Positions 19,742 through 31,710 of a DNA stretch of 64,000 nt are shown here, piece by piece (positions within the stretch are counted from its first letter, which is position 1; the number at the start of each line of letters is the position of its first letter). The position numbers and the translations under genes are program-made. The notes beneath the pieces were generated by a model. It saw nothing but the letters and a program-made list of their open reading frames with translations, was not told the DNA's origin and searched no databases. This DNA is from Mytilus trossulus (taxonomy: Eukaryota; Mollusca; Bivalvia; Mytilida; Mytilidae). Location: positions 36,278,171-36,342,170 of the forward strand of contig NC_086383.1 in NCBI RefSeq assembly GCF_036588685.1. Reading direction: 5' to 3'.

Positions 19742-20537
19742 GGGCCCAGTTTCACGAAGCTGTCTTAGGACTAAGGCATGTCTTAGGATGGTTTTACGAC
19801 ATATCTTAGTCCTAAGTGGGTTTCACAAAGTGGTCCTAAATTAGGACATCTCTTAAATTTGGTCATAAAGTTAGGACAACGCGAGAGGTGTCGTATGATG
19901 GTCTTAGGATAGTTATACGTTTATTTATACAAATTACACTTATTTTTTATATTAATTTTGAAAAAAATATCTTATCATCTTATTATCTATTCTCCTGTTC
20001 CTGCTTTTAACGTAATTTTTCTAGATTGACGGATTATCATGACTTGTCAACAATGTAAATTCGATGTATAATTGATATCAAGATTGCACAATTTTATCCC
20101 TTAACCTTTTATAACCAATAAAGTCGAAATTGAATTCAACTCACTTGTACCAAAAAAAATATCATTTTATATTCTTGTTTTCTTAATTAAAAATTTCATA
20201 TTTATATTGATGTATTGTTTGAAGATAATTTATAAATAAATGACTTTTACTTTTTTTATATTTATTTTGCAAATTATGTCATTTATATTGATCAATACGT
20301 TTAGAATAATTTATGGTAAGACATACTACATTTACATGATTTTTTCCGTAAATCATATTCATATTTGAAAATTTAAAGAACTTGAGACAGGTTTAGGATG
20401 TCTTAGTTAAGATCATCCTAAGACAGCTTCGAGACGAGGTCTGAGATATGTCCTAGGATAGTCATAAGAGGATCATAAGACATGTCCTAAGATATGTCTT
20501 ATGACATGTCTTAGGATAGCTTCGTGAAACCGGCCCC
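19742..20537. mobile_element. Foldback/MITE-like element with TTAGGAC-type subrepeats
   Basis: The ends are inverted repeats: gggcccagtttcacgaagc on the left and gcttcgtgaaaccggcccc on the right. Both ends continue into many short cttagga/tcctaag motifs that can pair. The interior is AT-rich with no ORF. The ends resemble those of PIF/Harbinger-type elements, and the neighbouring element supports that reading. Confidence 0.7.
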
Positions 20538-20831
20538 TGGAGCCTGTTTATCGAAACTGTCAGACAGAAATTCGGATTAAATTAGGACCGATTTACGACA
20601 CGTCTCAGCATGCACATCGAAGCTATCTAAGGATTTAATTTATCTTAGGTAGGACGTCCTAATTACCAATGTCCTAAATATTGGCGTCAAAAAATAACAA
20701 ATTAAAAATAAAAAAAGATAAATAGGTTATCAAATTCAACCAATAATGATAATTATTAAAATATGATTAATTAGATTAATTATTAGTTTTGAATTAAAGG
20801 TATTACATAATGTGTATGTAAAAAATGTGCA

Positions 20832-21529
20832 TTTAAAGGGGCACTAGCTACGAGATATATAAAAAATCTTAAGTACGATTTTTGTTTGTTCAATCAATAA
20901 TGAAAGTGAAATAGTGAAATAATAATTCGCTTTTAGTAGCCAAAATGGTTTAATATTGTCAAATTAAGCGATGAAACATTGATAATTACTGTTTCACTTG
21001 CAAGTGAAATAGCCGACCTCATTAAATTCGTATTCATGATAACTTCAATTTAACCTCTCGCTAGAGATTGACAACGCATGCATTATACGTGTACATGCTA
21101 TTTAAAGAAAAAGAATGTCAACAATTCAAGTGAAACTACGGTAAATCATTTGATTACTGAATCGATCTATATAAAATCATTCTTAATATACGGTTAAAAA
21201 CAATGATAAATCTAAATTTTTAATCTATAATATAAAATCAAACAGACTTATAAAAATTCAATTCCACGTGTTAGTTTGATCTATTCATATCATTATTTAT
21301 GTTTACATTGCTTATATGGTCATCTGAGGTCAAATAAATAGTTAATTAGATGGCGTCTGGACTAACATACACACGAAACGAACCTACATATTATCTAATA
21401 CCATGCTCTGTATACTGTTTATTTTAGACTTTTGGTAGTTTGGAGAAATGTTTTACATTGTTATAAATCAAATATGAGAATTTGAGTCAAATCGGTCACC
21501 ATGAATTTGACAGCTAGTGCGCCTTTAAA
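20832..21529. mobile_element. MITE nested in the Harbinger-like element
   Basis: It starts tttaaaggggcactagct and ends agctagtgcgcctttaaa, inverted repeats of 18 bp with one mismatch. The 698-bp interior is AT-rich and non-coding. Confidence 0.65.
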
Positions 21530-21757
21530 CTGTAATAAACATCACATAAGACAAAAATAATAACTACGTGTTATATAAAAAATTAACAAACTAATTGTAA
21601 ACTAGATAAATAATCGGTAAAACTCATTCTATGTTTTGAGTGAGTTGAATTCGAAGTGTCACGGTTTCATACTTTAAAACGTTCTAAGGCAAATCTCGTG
21701 CATCTTTTATATCAATACGGAGTACTTCAACTATTTTATTACTGCTTAAAAAGTAGC

Positions 21758-21844
21758 ATGAGACGAAATTCGAATATTACAGATGCTGAACTACAGACTC
21801 TTCTGGACGATGTCGAAAAGAATAACACGTTGCTGTTTAATAAG
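21758..21844 (+). pseudogene. Myb/SANT-like DNA-binding domain fragment
   Basis: 29 codons from an ATG read MRRNSNITDAELQTLLDDVE then KNNTLLFNK. This has the spacing of the first helix of the Myb/SANT-like domain that accompanies PIF/Harbinger transposases. The frame then runs into an R1 dispersed repeat, so the rest of the gene is lost or displaced. The match is short and rests on pattern recognition only. Confidence 0.45.
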
Positions 21845-21851
21845 GTTTCTA

Positions 21852-21965
21852 TGCGGTATGGGCTTTGTTCATTGTTGAAGGCCGTACAATGACCTATAAT
21901 TGTTAATTTCTGTGTCATTTTGGTCAATTGTGGAGAGTTGCTTCATTGGCAATCATACCACATCT
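21852..21965 (+). repeat. Dispersed repeat family R1
   Basis: It contains tgcggtatgggctttgttca, ttgttgaaggccgtacaatg and caatcataccacatctt. It follows within eight bases of the Myb-like fragment. Confidence 0.75.
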
Positions 21966-22170
21966 TCTATTTTTTTTTTTATATTTCGATTGTTTCAACC
22001 AATGGTACTTAAAAGCGGGACTGGGATTTCATCTGCAGTAAAGTAAATGCAACCAACACAGACCACAAAAGAACAGTAGATGAAATTAGAAAGTAGCGGA
22101 GTACGTACGCGAGGAATGTCAAAAAGCAGGTTGCCCGAATACGCAGAGAATCCAGGAAACTCTTATTTTA

Positions 22171-22597
22171 GTTTAGGGAGCTACAATTTGATTTTTATGG
22201 GGGGGGGGGGGAGGGGGGCTAGGATGGAAAGTTGTGTCCTGCCTTTTTTTTTTTAATTGTAATATCTGTCCTGTCTTTTTATTTTTCAGTCTATTCGGTC
22301 CTGCCTTTTTTTTCTTAGCTTATTCTGACTTTTTTACAACAATTGTCACCCTGCCTTTTTTGCCACGTTACTCAATCTGCCTTTTTTTTACTCAAAATCC
22401 TGTCCCCCCCATAAAAATTAAATGGAAGCTCCCTCTTCCTGACCTTTGTTTTACATTATAGATTGTCATCCTTCCTATTTTTTGACAAAGTGTCTCAATC
22501 TGCCTTTTCTATTTACTCAAAACTCCTGTCCAGCCTTTTTTTTAAGATTTCATCCTAGCCCCTTCCTCCATAAAAATCAAATGGTAGCTCCCTAAAC
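22171..22597. mobile_element. MITE with CTGCCTTTTT internal repeats
   Basis: The ends gtttagggagctacaatttg and caaatggtagctccctaaac are near-perfect inverted repeats continuing into tttttatgg. A third partial copy of the end lies near 22410. The interior alternates cctgcc with T runs. The open frame at 22234-22461 is a by-product of these T runs. Confidence 0.7.
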
Positions 22598-24608
22598 AAA
22601 AAAGCACAAAAAACAGATATATGTTATATGCATGCTCCGTTTAACCACTTTTCCTTACATCAAATGTGTTTGCAGAACATATCTCTACAAAATACTGATT
22701 GGAAAGAAAAAGAAAAAAGAACAAACATGTGTATGCACTTATTTCAAGTTTTCTTACTTGGAACATGCACATGAATATGGGAATGCTAACAACCTCCCCC
22801 TTTTTACAATGAGAAATGAAAACGTATATATGCGGCGGCCATGTTTGTTTATAATAAATTGACCATCCTAAATATATCCTAGTTAGGACATGTTTGATAA
22901 ACCCACTTAGGACTAAGATGTGTCCTAAGTTGGTCTTAGGACACGTCCTAATCCTGAGAGAGTTTCGATAAACAGGCCCCTGGTGAAGAGGAACCTTGAG
23001 GGATCCTGTACTGGAATTCAACTATAAGTAAGTAAGTAACTATAAGTAAGTAATACTAAAATAACGAAGTCCAATTTGTTTGCCGGTATGCCGTTAAAAC
23101 GACGAATGAAATAATTTAACTTTATATCTAACTCATATATATATAGGAAACTGCCGCTGATTATTAATGGCGCTGATGAATAATTTACCAGTCCAGAACC
23201 GTTTTTATCCACATAATTAACAGAGCCCATAATTAACAAGTTCCTGGTCGAATCCACTACCGATACCAATAGTATATGTCACATGTAGTTTCTGGCTGTA
23301 TGTATGTTCTGTAGATAGGAGCATCACCATGGTGTCAAGGAAGACATTTAACACACTGTATCAGTACAGCTTTAATGTGAGCATTTTCCTTACCATTTCC
23401 CAGCCTGGCAGACCAGTGACAGATTTAAAACTACAAGAAAGTTAACCTTCTCCCAAAAACAAAAAGTACAAGGCAATTTACCATACAGTATGAACATAAC
23501 CACTTTCGTTTGATTCGCTCATCCTTAAAATATAGAAATTGAAAAATATAAAAACAATTATATACAACAAAAGGGATAAAATTGTAGGAAGAAAATCCGA
23601 AATGGATAAAAAAAAAAAAAAAGGGAGATTAAAGGCAAAGAAAACTGTGCACCTTATAGTCAGATGACAATACGAATGGCTAAAAGTAAGGCGTTGGTAC
23701 TTTAATTCGGTGACGGACCCGCGGGTGTGTACTAGTACTATATTAAGGAAAGCAGCAGTTTTTCTTAGGATTTATGTTGTTCAAACTTACACTTTCTGTG
23801 TATTGCTTTGTGAACTATTATTTTTATTTTTGTTGTCATGGGATTGGCTCTTCTCCTTCGCCCTGATGTTTTATTGCCTCTTTTGTTATCTTTTTCCTCT
23901 TTGATTTTTGTTAATGTAAATTCAGAAATTATTACGAGCATATATTGTAGTCGCGATTTTGACATGACCATCAACAACTCGATATTATTTCGATTTCACT
24001 AATAGCTTCATAAATATATATGTATCAGTTATCAGAAACCAATCATATTTTGCGAAACTCACCCAGTCGCATTGTTCGTTTAAATATGTATAAAAAAACA
24101 ACTAAAAATGAAATCTTATGATAAAATGCAGTTTCCTATTTTCCGTTTACCATAATTTCTCTCTAATTCATTGAGGTTTATATATGTTAACAAAATATCT
24201 TGAAATTATTTTGTTAGACTTTCGGCTATTCAGAACATTACGAAGGGTCAACTGAACGGCTTCCTGTAATGTACAGTAAATGTGTATGTATCTTTATTTT
24301 TATGTTAGCGTCCAATCGAATTATAGTGTGTCCGTCATCTTATTTTGTCTATGGATAGCTGTAGGCCCCTTATTGTAGATGTGGTAATATTCAATAAATG
24401 TATCACTAGTTGCCGTTATTTTTCATTCGAACGCTCTGTAATTTAATACATTTGAACTGAAGGGTGAAGTTGCTTCCGGTGTTGCTTAGAACTATTAACG
24501 AAATGTCGTAGATCAATGATATTTGAAAAATTATTTAAACTGAGATAAAATAAGAAAATACCTGCCAGTTATAAAAAAAAAGAAAGAAACTTGGCAAGTG
24601 ATGTAAAT

Positions 24609-24945
24609 GGGCGTTTTTCAATAAAAACCTTTTTTTTTTGTCCCAGCCACTTATAAAAAAATGTTTTTGATCTTTACAAGTATTTTTTTTGTCACTGCAG
24701 TCAGTATATTTAATTTTGATTTAACATTTGTAAGCCAAGAAACATACTATTTTTAGAGGGATTACTATGGTATTGATTCCTGAATGGTTAAAAAAAAAGA
24801 AAAAAAAAAAAAGGCATGTGCCTAGACTCCTGTTAAACATTCATACTCTAAAATATTGTACAAAAAGGTAGAAATAAAATTTTAGGCAAGTACATTTTTC
24901 CATTTTTGTTAGGTCTGAAATTCACACTTTTATTGAAAAACGCCC
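24609..24945. mobile_element. MITE with GGGCGTTTTTCAATAAAA ends
   Basis: It starts gggcgtttttcaataaaa and ends ttttattgaaaaacgccc, a perfect 18-bp inverted pair 337 bp apart end to end. The interior is A/T runs without an ORF. Target duplication is unclear. Confidence 0.7.
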
Positions 24946-25884
24946 TAGTAAGTTAGACGCGCTTTTTGTTTGATTAATTACATGTACGATACATGAATGG
25001 TTCACACCAACATGTACATTGTATTTTTGGTTAGAAAACAACAACGCCAGGCATTTTAAAATTTTATTTTATTTCCTGATATGGCGCAACATTCCTGACA
25101 GGGCGTGTTTTCTTTGACAACGACACAATGATGAATGGAAGAAAAAATGAAATTAACTGGTTATTTTTAATTTGTAGCAGAAAATTCCTTTATAAAATTT
25201 TAAATTTAACCGGGGTGGAAAAGCATTGATCGTGAAATACCTTCATACAAATTATGTTTCGGTCAGTCATTTTTCTATTATGTTCAGTTTCTTTCGGTAA
25301 CTTTGCGGACATGTTTAGAGATGAAGATACTGAAGTAGGTTGAATAAAACTTACTAGCGTGACCAGGCATGGTCGAAGGTTTAGACACACAAGACAAATC
25401 GTTTTGAAAGTAAACCTTGTGAACATTCAATCGACTGCAATCGGAAATATGTAATGAGTGGTTTGACGTTGACTGTCTCTCAAGAAAAGAAAAAATCTTA
25501 TGCCTGACTGCAATATAAAATTATTATTATTTTATTGTTTTATTTTTCAACAATATATACTGTTAAACTAATGAATTAATGATGTTTGTGTATATGATAG
25601 ATGTACACATACGAACAAATGGAGTTACATCTATGAGACAGCAAACCTAAAAACAAAATAAAAAACAAAATAATCTTCTTATTGGGACAGCACATGATAT
25701 AGTAGAATAGCCGTTAGTTTAAAAACGTCATAATCATTTAGACTCAGATACTATAATTTGTGTATACTGAAAAGTAGCATGCAAAACCTTGTGAACGTGG
25801 AACCCAAACTCCCCTGGACCAGAAATGAAGCGTTTTTGAGTAGTGATAGATGCCCTGTTCGATCCCTAAACCATTGGAAACGGA

Positions 25885-26100
25885 AGCCGACGTCATATCC
25901 TAGTGTCGGACCATACAAGCCTTAAAATGGGACGCGGACGCCACACCCTAGTGTTTGACAAGTCGAACCTAAAAGTGTGACGCGGATGCAACACTTTTGT
26001 GTTGGACAAGTCTACCCTTAAACCGGTATGCGGACGCCACACCCAAGTGTTGAATCATTCAACTCTCAAAACCTGGAAACGGGACGCGAGCCCTTGAAAG
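25885..26100 (+). repeat. About 50-bp minisatellite, block 1
   Basis: Four diverged units built on gacgcggacgccacacccta followed by gtgttnga and a run ending in aaacc. GC-richer than its surroundings. Confidence 0.75.
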
Positions 26101-26762
26101 TGGATGGTGCACCATCGAAAACGGATGATAATTCTTCTTCGGTAAAAGCGAACCCTTTAAACCTAACCCTTAACCTTTAGTCTGTTGTAATTCTGAAAAA
26201 GGAATTATTTGTACACCAACCTCGCGAGTTGCCATACACCACTTCCTTTGCCCGCTAAGTAACACAGTGAAGTAAGGGTTGAATTGTCAAGAACTTGTTT
26301 AAAAAGCAGACTGTTGAAGAACCACAGGTGAGAAACACACATTTTGCACTTCATTCATTAAGGTATGATTGAGATACATCTTGACTGAGCTGCCTGACGC
26401 TATCCGAGCGCAGTCGAAACTGAATCAGCTTAAAAGTATGATCAACAACTGGAATGGCAACTCATGCAGATGTAGCTCCTGTAGATCTGGAAGCTTTTGA
26501 TTTTTATGGTTTTCATGCAACTTTTAGAACTAGTGTTGCTTTATTTATTTCGTCTGCTTTGCATGTGCTTATAATCTAGTTTATTGCTTTACTTTTTTGT
26601 GCTTCGATTTTATTTATGAAAATGTTTGCTTAAGCAATACGGCTGTCTTACTTTGTATGTCTAATATTAAGGGTCCATATCATGACTTTATTTTGACGAA
26701 AGTCATTTAATATATACATGTATGATTATACCTGCATGAATATGCATGTCGAACCTTAAACA

Positions 26763-26920
26763 TGGACGCGGACACCATACCTTAGTGTTTGACTAGTCGA
26801 ACCGGAAAGTGTGACGCGGACGCAACACTTTTGTGTTGGACACATTTATCCTTTAACCGGGATGCGGACGCCACACCCTAGTGTTGAATCATTCAACCAT
26901 CAAAACCTGGAAACGGGACG
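26763..26920 (+). repeat. About 50-bp minisatellite, block 2
   Basis: It repeats the last three units of block 1 in the same order, at a constant offset of 834 bp (25931 to 26765, and 26028 to 26862). A fragment of repeat R2 follows (to about 26985). Confidence 0.75.
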
Positions 26921-29459
26921 TAGGCTGTTTTCTGCTCTATGGTCGAGGTATTGTCACTTTGGCACATTCCCCATTTCCTTTCGCAGTTTAATGAAGCATT
27001 AAGAAATTATCTTATTAATAAAATCCCTTTTATTTGTCTTATCAGCAATTTGTTGGCATGTAGGATAATTCCACCCGCTGTTTAACTTCTTCTTATGTTC
27101 GAATGTTCATTGTCAATTAAAAAAAATATTTGGTCTTTATTCTTTTAAAACAAGCCTAATAGTTATTTTTTTGTATGAAACAACACAAATTGGTGAAAAT
27201 GCAGAATTTATATACAAAATAGATGTATACCAGGGCAGCTAACTCAGAATGTGTCAACTGTTAGGTAAGCACTTTGACGAGAGCTATTGAATTTAGGTAA
27301 ATCAATTTTTATCTCCGAAACTTGTTTATAAACGTTTCGGTAACTATTAAGATTGTATCCTTCAAACCGTTTTCCTCAAAATAACAATGCATTTGTAAAC
27401 ATTTCAAAATTACATCTGCAACTGCAAGGATAATTGTCGTTGTATTTTTGTCATAAAAATTAAAGCATGCGGTGCACTTTTACGATAAAATCGAAACAAC
27501 TACAAAGCTTAAGAAAGCATTAGGTACGAATAAGGCAAAAACAATTATATGATTGTTTTGATTCAAATATTTATAAAAGCAGAGTATAGAAATTAAATTT
27601 AGCTATTAGCAGTCAGTTTGGATCACATTCGTCAAAATAATCTATCAACCATCCCTTATATACTACTGACTTGCAAGTCAATAATGCAAACTCAATTGAG
27701 TTCGTAATCATGCAACCTTTACTTTGAACTATAATGAAAACAAACAAGTCATTTGTTCAGCTTAAAGCAAAAGTGTTCATTCATTGAAAAGAAAATGATG
27801 TCATCACATTGAAAAGGTTAAACAAGGGAGTCATTTTCTTGACTGATCCGGCCCATATAAAGTCATTCTTATACCTTTAAAACGATGATTTACATAAAAT
27901 TATGTCTTTTATCCTTAGCATGACGTCAAACAGACATAGACAAATTGTTATCAGACGATTGCATGTGCTTCATTTGACTCACTGCTTATTGTTATATTAA
28001 TGTATGGTTATGTTATATTTGGATGAAATATCATCTTTTCAGCAGTCGTCAGAGTTCATCTCGATGAACAATTATATGGCTTCTAAACTAAAATACGCAC
28101 GAATTCCTTATACTTTGTAACGAGTCTATGACTTGATAATTGTTTCTATGTGTTCGCTGGAATGAAACAACTAAAAATGATCAAATATTAAAAGATGAAG
28201 AGGACTGAGGACCAAATATTACCGAAAGTTGTTGACAAATACACATACGTAATACACTCCTGACATAGAAAATACAAGTATTTAATAGAAAATTAACATT
28301 TCACTTGTGCTGTTTAGTCATTAGGATGTAAGAAATATAATATCAAAGCCAAAATAGTTGATTTAAAATTTGACAACATATATGGATAGCAATTCGAGGA
28401 AGATCACATTTTGTTGAAGGTTTGGTTAATTTCACATTCAATTCTATTCATGAACTAACTAGAGTGCGAACAATAGTATTGAATGAAGAAAATGTTGCAT
28501 TATTCATAAAATAGCATTAGTCCTGCAAAAAATATTTGGTCGTACACATGAAGAAAAATAATAAACAATTCATCACGAAAAGATTAATTTGAGGCAAAGA
28601 CATGTATAGACACACACAGTATGTTTAAATGGTTATCCAATCAAAGTCGATAAATCTAGTGACGTGTGTTTTAACTTCCTTGATCGCAGTGTCACAATAT
28701 TAAGGTGCTGCTCTACGGACATATTGGCATTTGGGTATGTTAAATTTGTTTTGAATATTATGTTTACCTTAATGTGGCTTCTGATAAACATATACACATT
28801 AAACTGAAACAGGATATATAACACCATTTTGAAAAAACTGAATACTTAAAAGGAATGCCTCAAAATCGAAAGTAGTAACAATGAAATGATGAAGCTTAAT
28901 AAGGTAATCTTAAACAATACCGGTTGCATTAGTATAGGCAGAAGTACCATAGTACGACCAATTAAGTTTGAACTTTATAATATTCATTGTTGAATTAAGT
29001 TATTAAAAACACAATCCCCCTTTTTTCTCCTTTAGATAATACTTTTACCGTATTCGTGTTCTTATCACAATCAAATAGAGAAGGCATTTTATAGGTGTCG
29101 CGTGATATCACTGTATAGGTAAGAAACGTTACTCAAAATCTAAGTAACACAGAAAATATTAACTGTCTTGTAGTTTTTTTTTTTCTTACATTGATTGATG
29201 AAAATTATATATACCCATGCTATTATCCCACGGATACATTATAATGATAACTCAATACAACACTTAAAGGTAGCAAATTATATATTATTCATAAATTGCA
29301 TATCCGTTTAAAAGTAAGGTATTCAATTTGAGAAGACTATGAAAAATTATCATTATCGATTGTATTTCATACCTTACCTTGTATCTAAATATAGAATCAA
29401 TAAGAATGCATACAATTTTGTAAAGATTTTTAAAACGAGTCAGATACATGTAGAATCTG

Positions 29460-29720
29460 ATTCAGTAGTTGTCGTTTGATGATATGATTCGTAAGTGTTT
29501 CTCGTTTCTCGTTTATATGTATATATATATTTAGATTATATCGTTTGCTTTCCCTTTAGAAATGGTTTAAACATGTCATTTGTGTGGCCCTTAATACTAG
29601 CTGCTGTTTATTGTGAGCAGATGCTCCGTGTTGAAGGCCGTACTTTGACCTATAATGATTTATTTTTAACACATTATGAATTGAATTAGAGAGTTATCTC
29701 ATTGGCACTCCTACCACTTC
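29460..29720 (+). repeat. Dispersed repeat family R1
   Basis: It runs from gattcagtagttgtcgtttg through gttgaaggccgtactttgac to ttggcactcctaccacttc. The short frame at 29495 is the repeat, not a gene. Confidence 0.65.
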
Positions 29721-31389
29721 TGCTTATGTAACACTAACACTAGATAATAAATTAACAGTACAAAAATATGGCTATTCCAATGACGATCGCACCTAACCCC
29801 ACGGAGATTTTTTTTCAAATATCAATCTACTACAAAAATTCTGTAAATCCCTTAGGGCAAAACATATCAATGTTTTTCTTTAATTCATTATTTTTTTTTA
29901 AGACACTTTTCTTTATCTATTAACATTATGTAAATTAATTATCATCACTAATAATAATTCTCTTAAGAAGGGGTTGGAATCTAAAATCATAGACTATTTG
30001 TTTTCTCTAAACAAACGTGTGTAAACACTTCCCAACTGCGTAAACCATAATCACCAATGGCTATAATACGCAAACATATTAATCTTCAATGTACCCTTAA
30101 CTTCATCAAGCAAAGGTTCCAATTCAAACTTTATATACAATGTTTACCGGTGCTCTACAAATTTAACGTAAACATATAATATCTAGAATAATTGAATGTA
30201 TCTTCAAAAATAACCCATACTAGAGTTTAAATAGAGATTTCCAATAAAATGACTTTAATCGACACAACCGACCTAACTCAACGTATTTCGTCCGACTGCA
30301 TTAATGCTTGACTGAGGGGAGCATACACTGCATGCATGTTTTGCTCTTTGAACACGCATTGTTGCTGGAATATGCCTTCAGTAAAAATCAACCCCAACTA
30401 TTTTTTTACTCTTTAAATATTTTGTCATTAAACTTTAAATGATTGTATTGACATAAATACTATAATGAAACAAGTAAATTAGCAACTTGTAATCAAACAC
30501 ACCCATCATTTCTTGTCATTTCACTTGTCCCATATTTTAGTTCATCTCACATTATGAATTTTAAAAACTACCAAGACGACATTTAGCATTCAAATATTAA
30601 AATAAATAATTCCGAAGCGAGAAGGTTGCCTTTTTATTGTTTTAAAAAGATTTAACGTTTAAAGTAAATTCCAACACACCTGAATGTAAGAGGTGTACTC
30701 GACTTTAAAACAAAATAATATTTTTATATAATTTAAATGAAGATAATTTGATGTGGGCAGAAATTCATATCAATGATATATTTTTCAAAAGTACTTTCTC
30801 GTCTTTACCTATACCAAATTATGGGGCGAGGTTTTTGTTTAAGTAAACCTAAAATTGCATCCGAGGATACAGGGGTAGAGGGCGTACTTCCCCTTTTCGA
30901 TCGCTAAATAAGTTTTAAAATTTCATGTTTTCCACAATATCATTTTTTTGCGTTTAATTGTCCAAATTGTTGTTTGCATCGCTTCGCTCGTCAGTATAAA
31001 TTCAATTATTGAAAACTACACCCTCTTTCAAATATCTTGGATCCAGCCATAATCACGAACTGTATTGCACGAAAAAAAACCTTAAATGATTTTCGTTTGA
31101 CTTTGATAAATACTTTTTAAAAACAACAATGTCTGAACATTAGGCATCTCGCATGTGATTTAAAAGTGTAAGACTACAAACTGAATTAGATTTTTTCCCT
31201 TGATTTAGTAGCTCGCTGAATACAGAAATGTGATACTGACGTGTAATCTAATGGACACATGGGCACTACATTAAATCTGCTATACAATTATGACCACCTA
31301 TAGTTCTACAGATACTCTGTACTTTTGACATGACAAAAGGTCTCGCTTTTCTAGACTCTCTATGATTTTTTTATTCTTAATTTGTGATA

Positions 31390-31710
31390 TATACAAAAAT
31401 CAAGGTGTAGTATGATTTTCAATGAGACAACTCTTCACAAGAGAACAAATGACACAGAAATTTTAACAAATATAGTCCAACGCAGGGGTTTCAACAATGA
31501 GCAAAGCCTATACAGCATAGTCAGCTATAAGAGGTTTCAAAATGACAAATGTAAAACAGAAAACAATAACAGCCAAATTAATGTAAAATAAATCAACGAA
31601 AACACAACAACAAACGATAAGCACTGAATTAGAAGCTTATGACTTGGGACAGTCACATCCGTACTAGGACAATGGTGTAACAGTACGAATTCAATATTAT
31701 AAACGGGATT
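31390..31710 (-). repeat. Dispersed repeat family R1, minus strand
   Basis: It begins with an inverse of the atcataccac end (tatgattttcaatgagacaa) and continues through caatgagcaaagcctatac, caacaacaaacgataagcac and gacttgggacagtcacatc. Confidence 0.65.

Larger units (their letters stand above)
20539..22980. mobile_element. PIF/Harbinger-like DNA transposon remnant with nested insertions
   Basis: Terminal inverted repeats pair ggagcctgtttatcgaaact at the left with agtttcgataaacaggcccc at the right, each leading into tcctaag-type subrepeats. The interior carries a Myb/SANT-like fragment (21758-21844) and is broken by MITEs at 20832-21529 and 22171-22597 and by an R1 repeat at 21852-21965. No transposase remains. 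It starts one base after the preceding foldback element ends. Confidence 0.65.

Noticed and set aside
25857-25866. GTTCGATCCC, a tRNA B-box-like word
   Set aside because: No A box or foldable tRNA lies at the right distance upstream.
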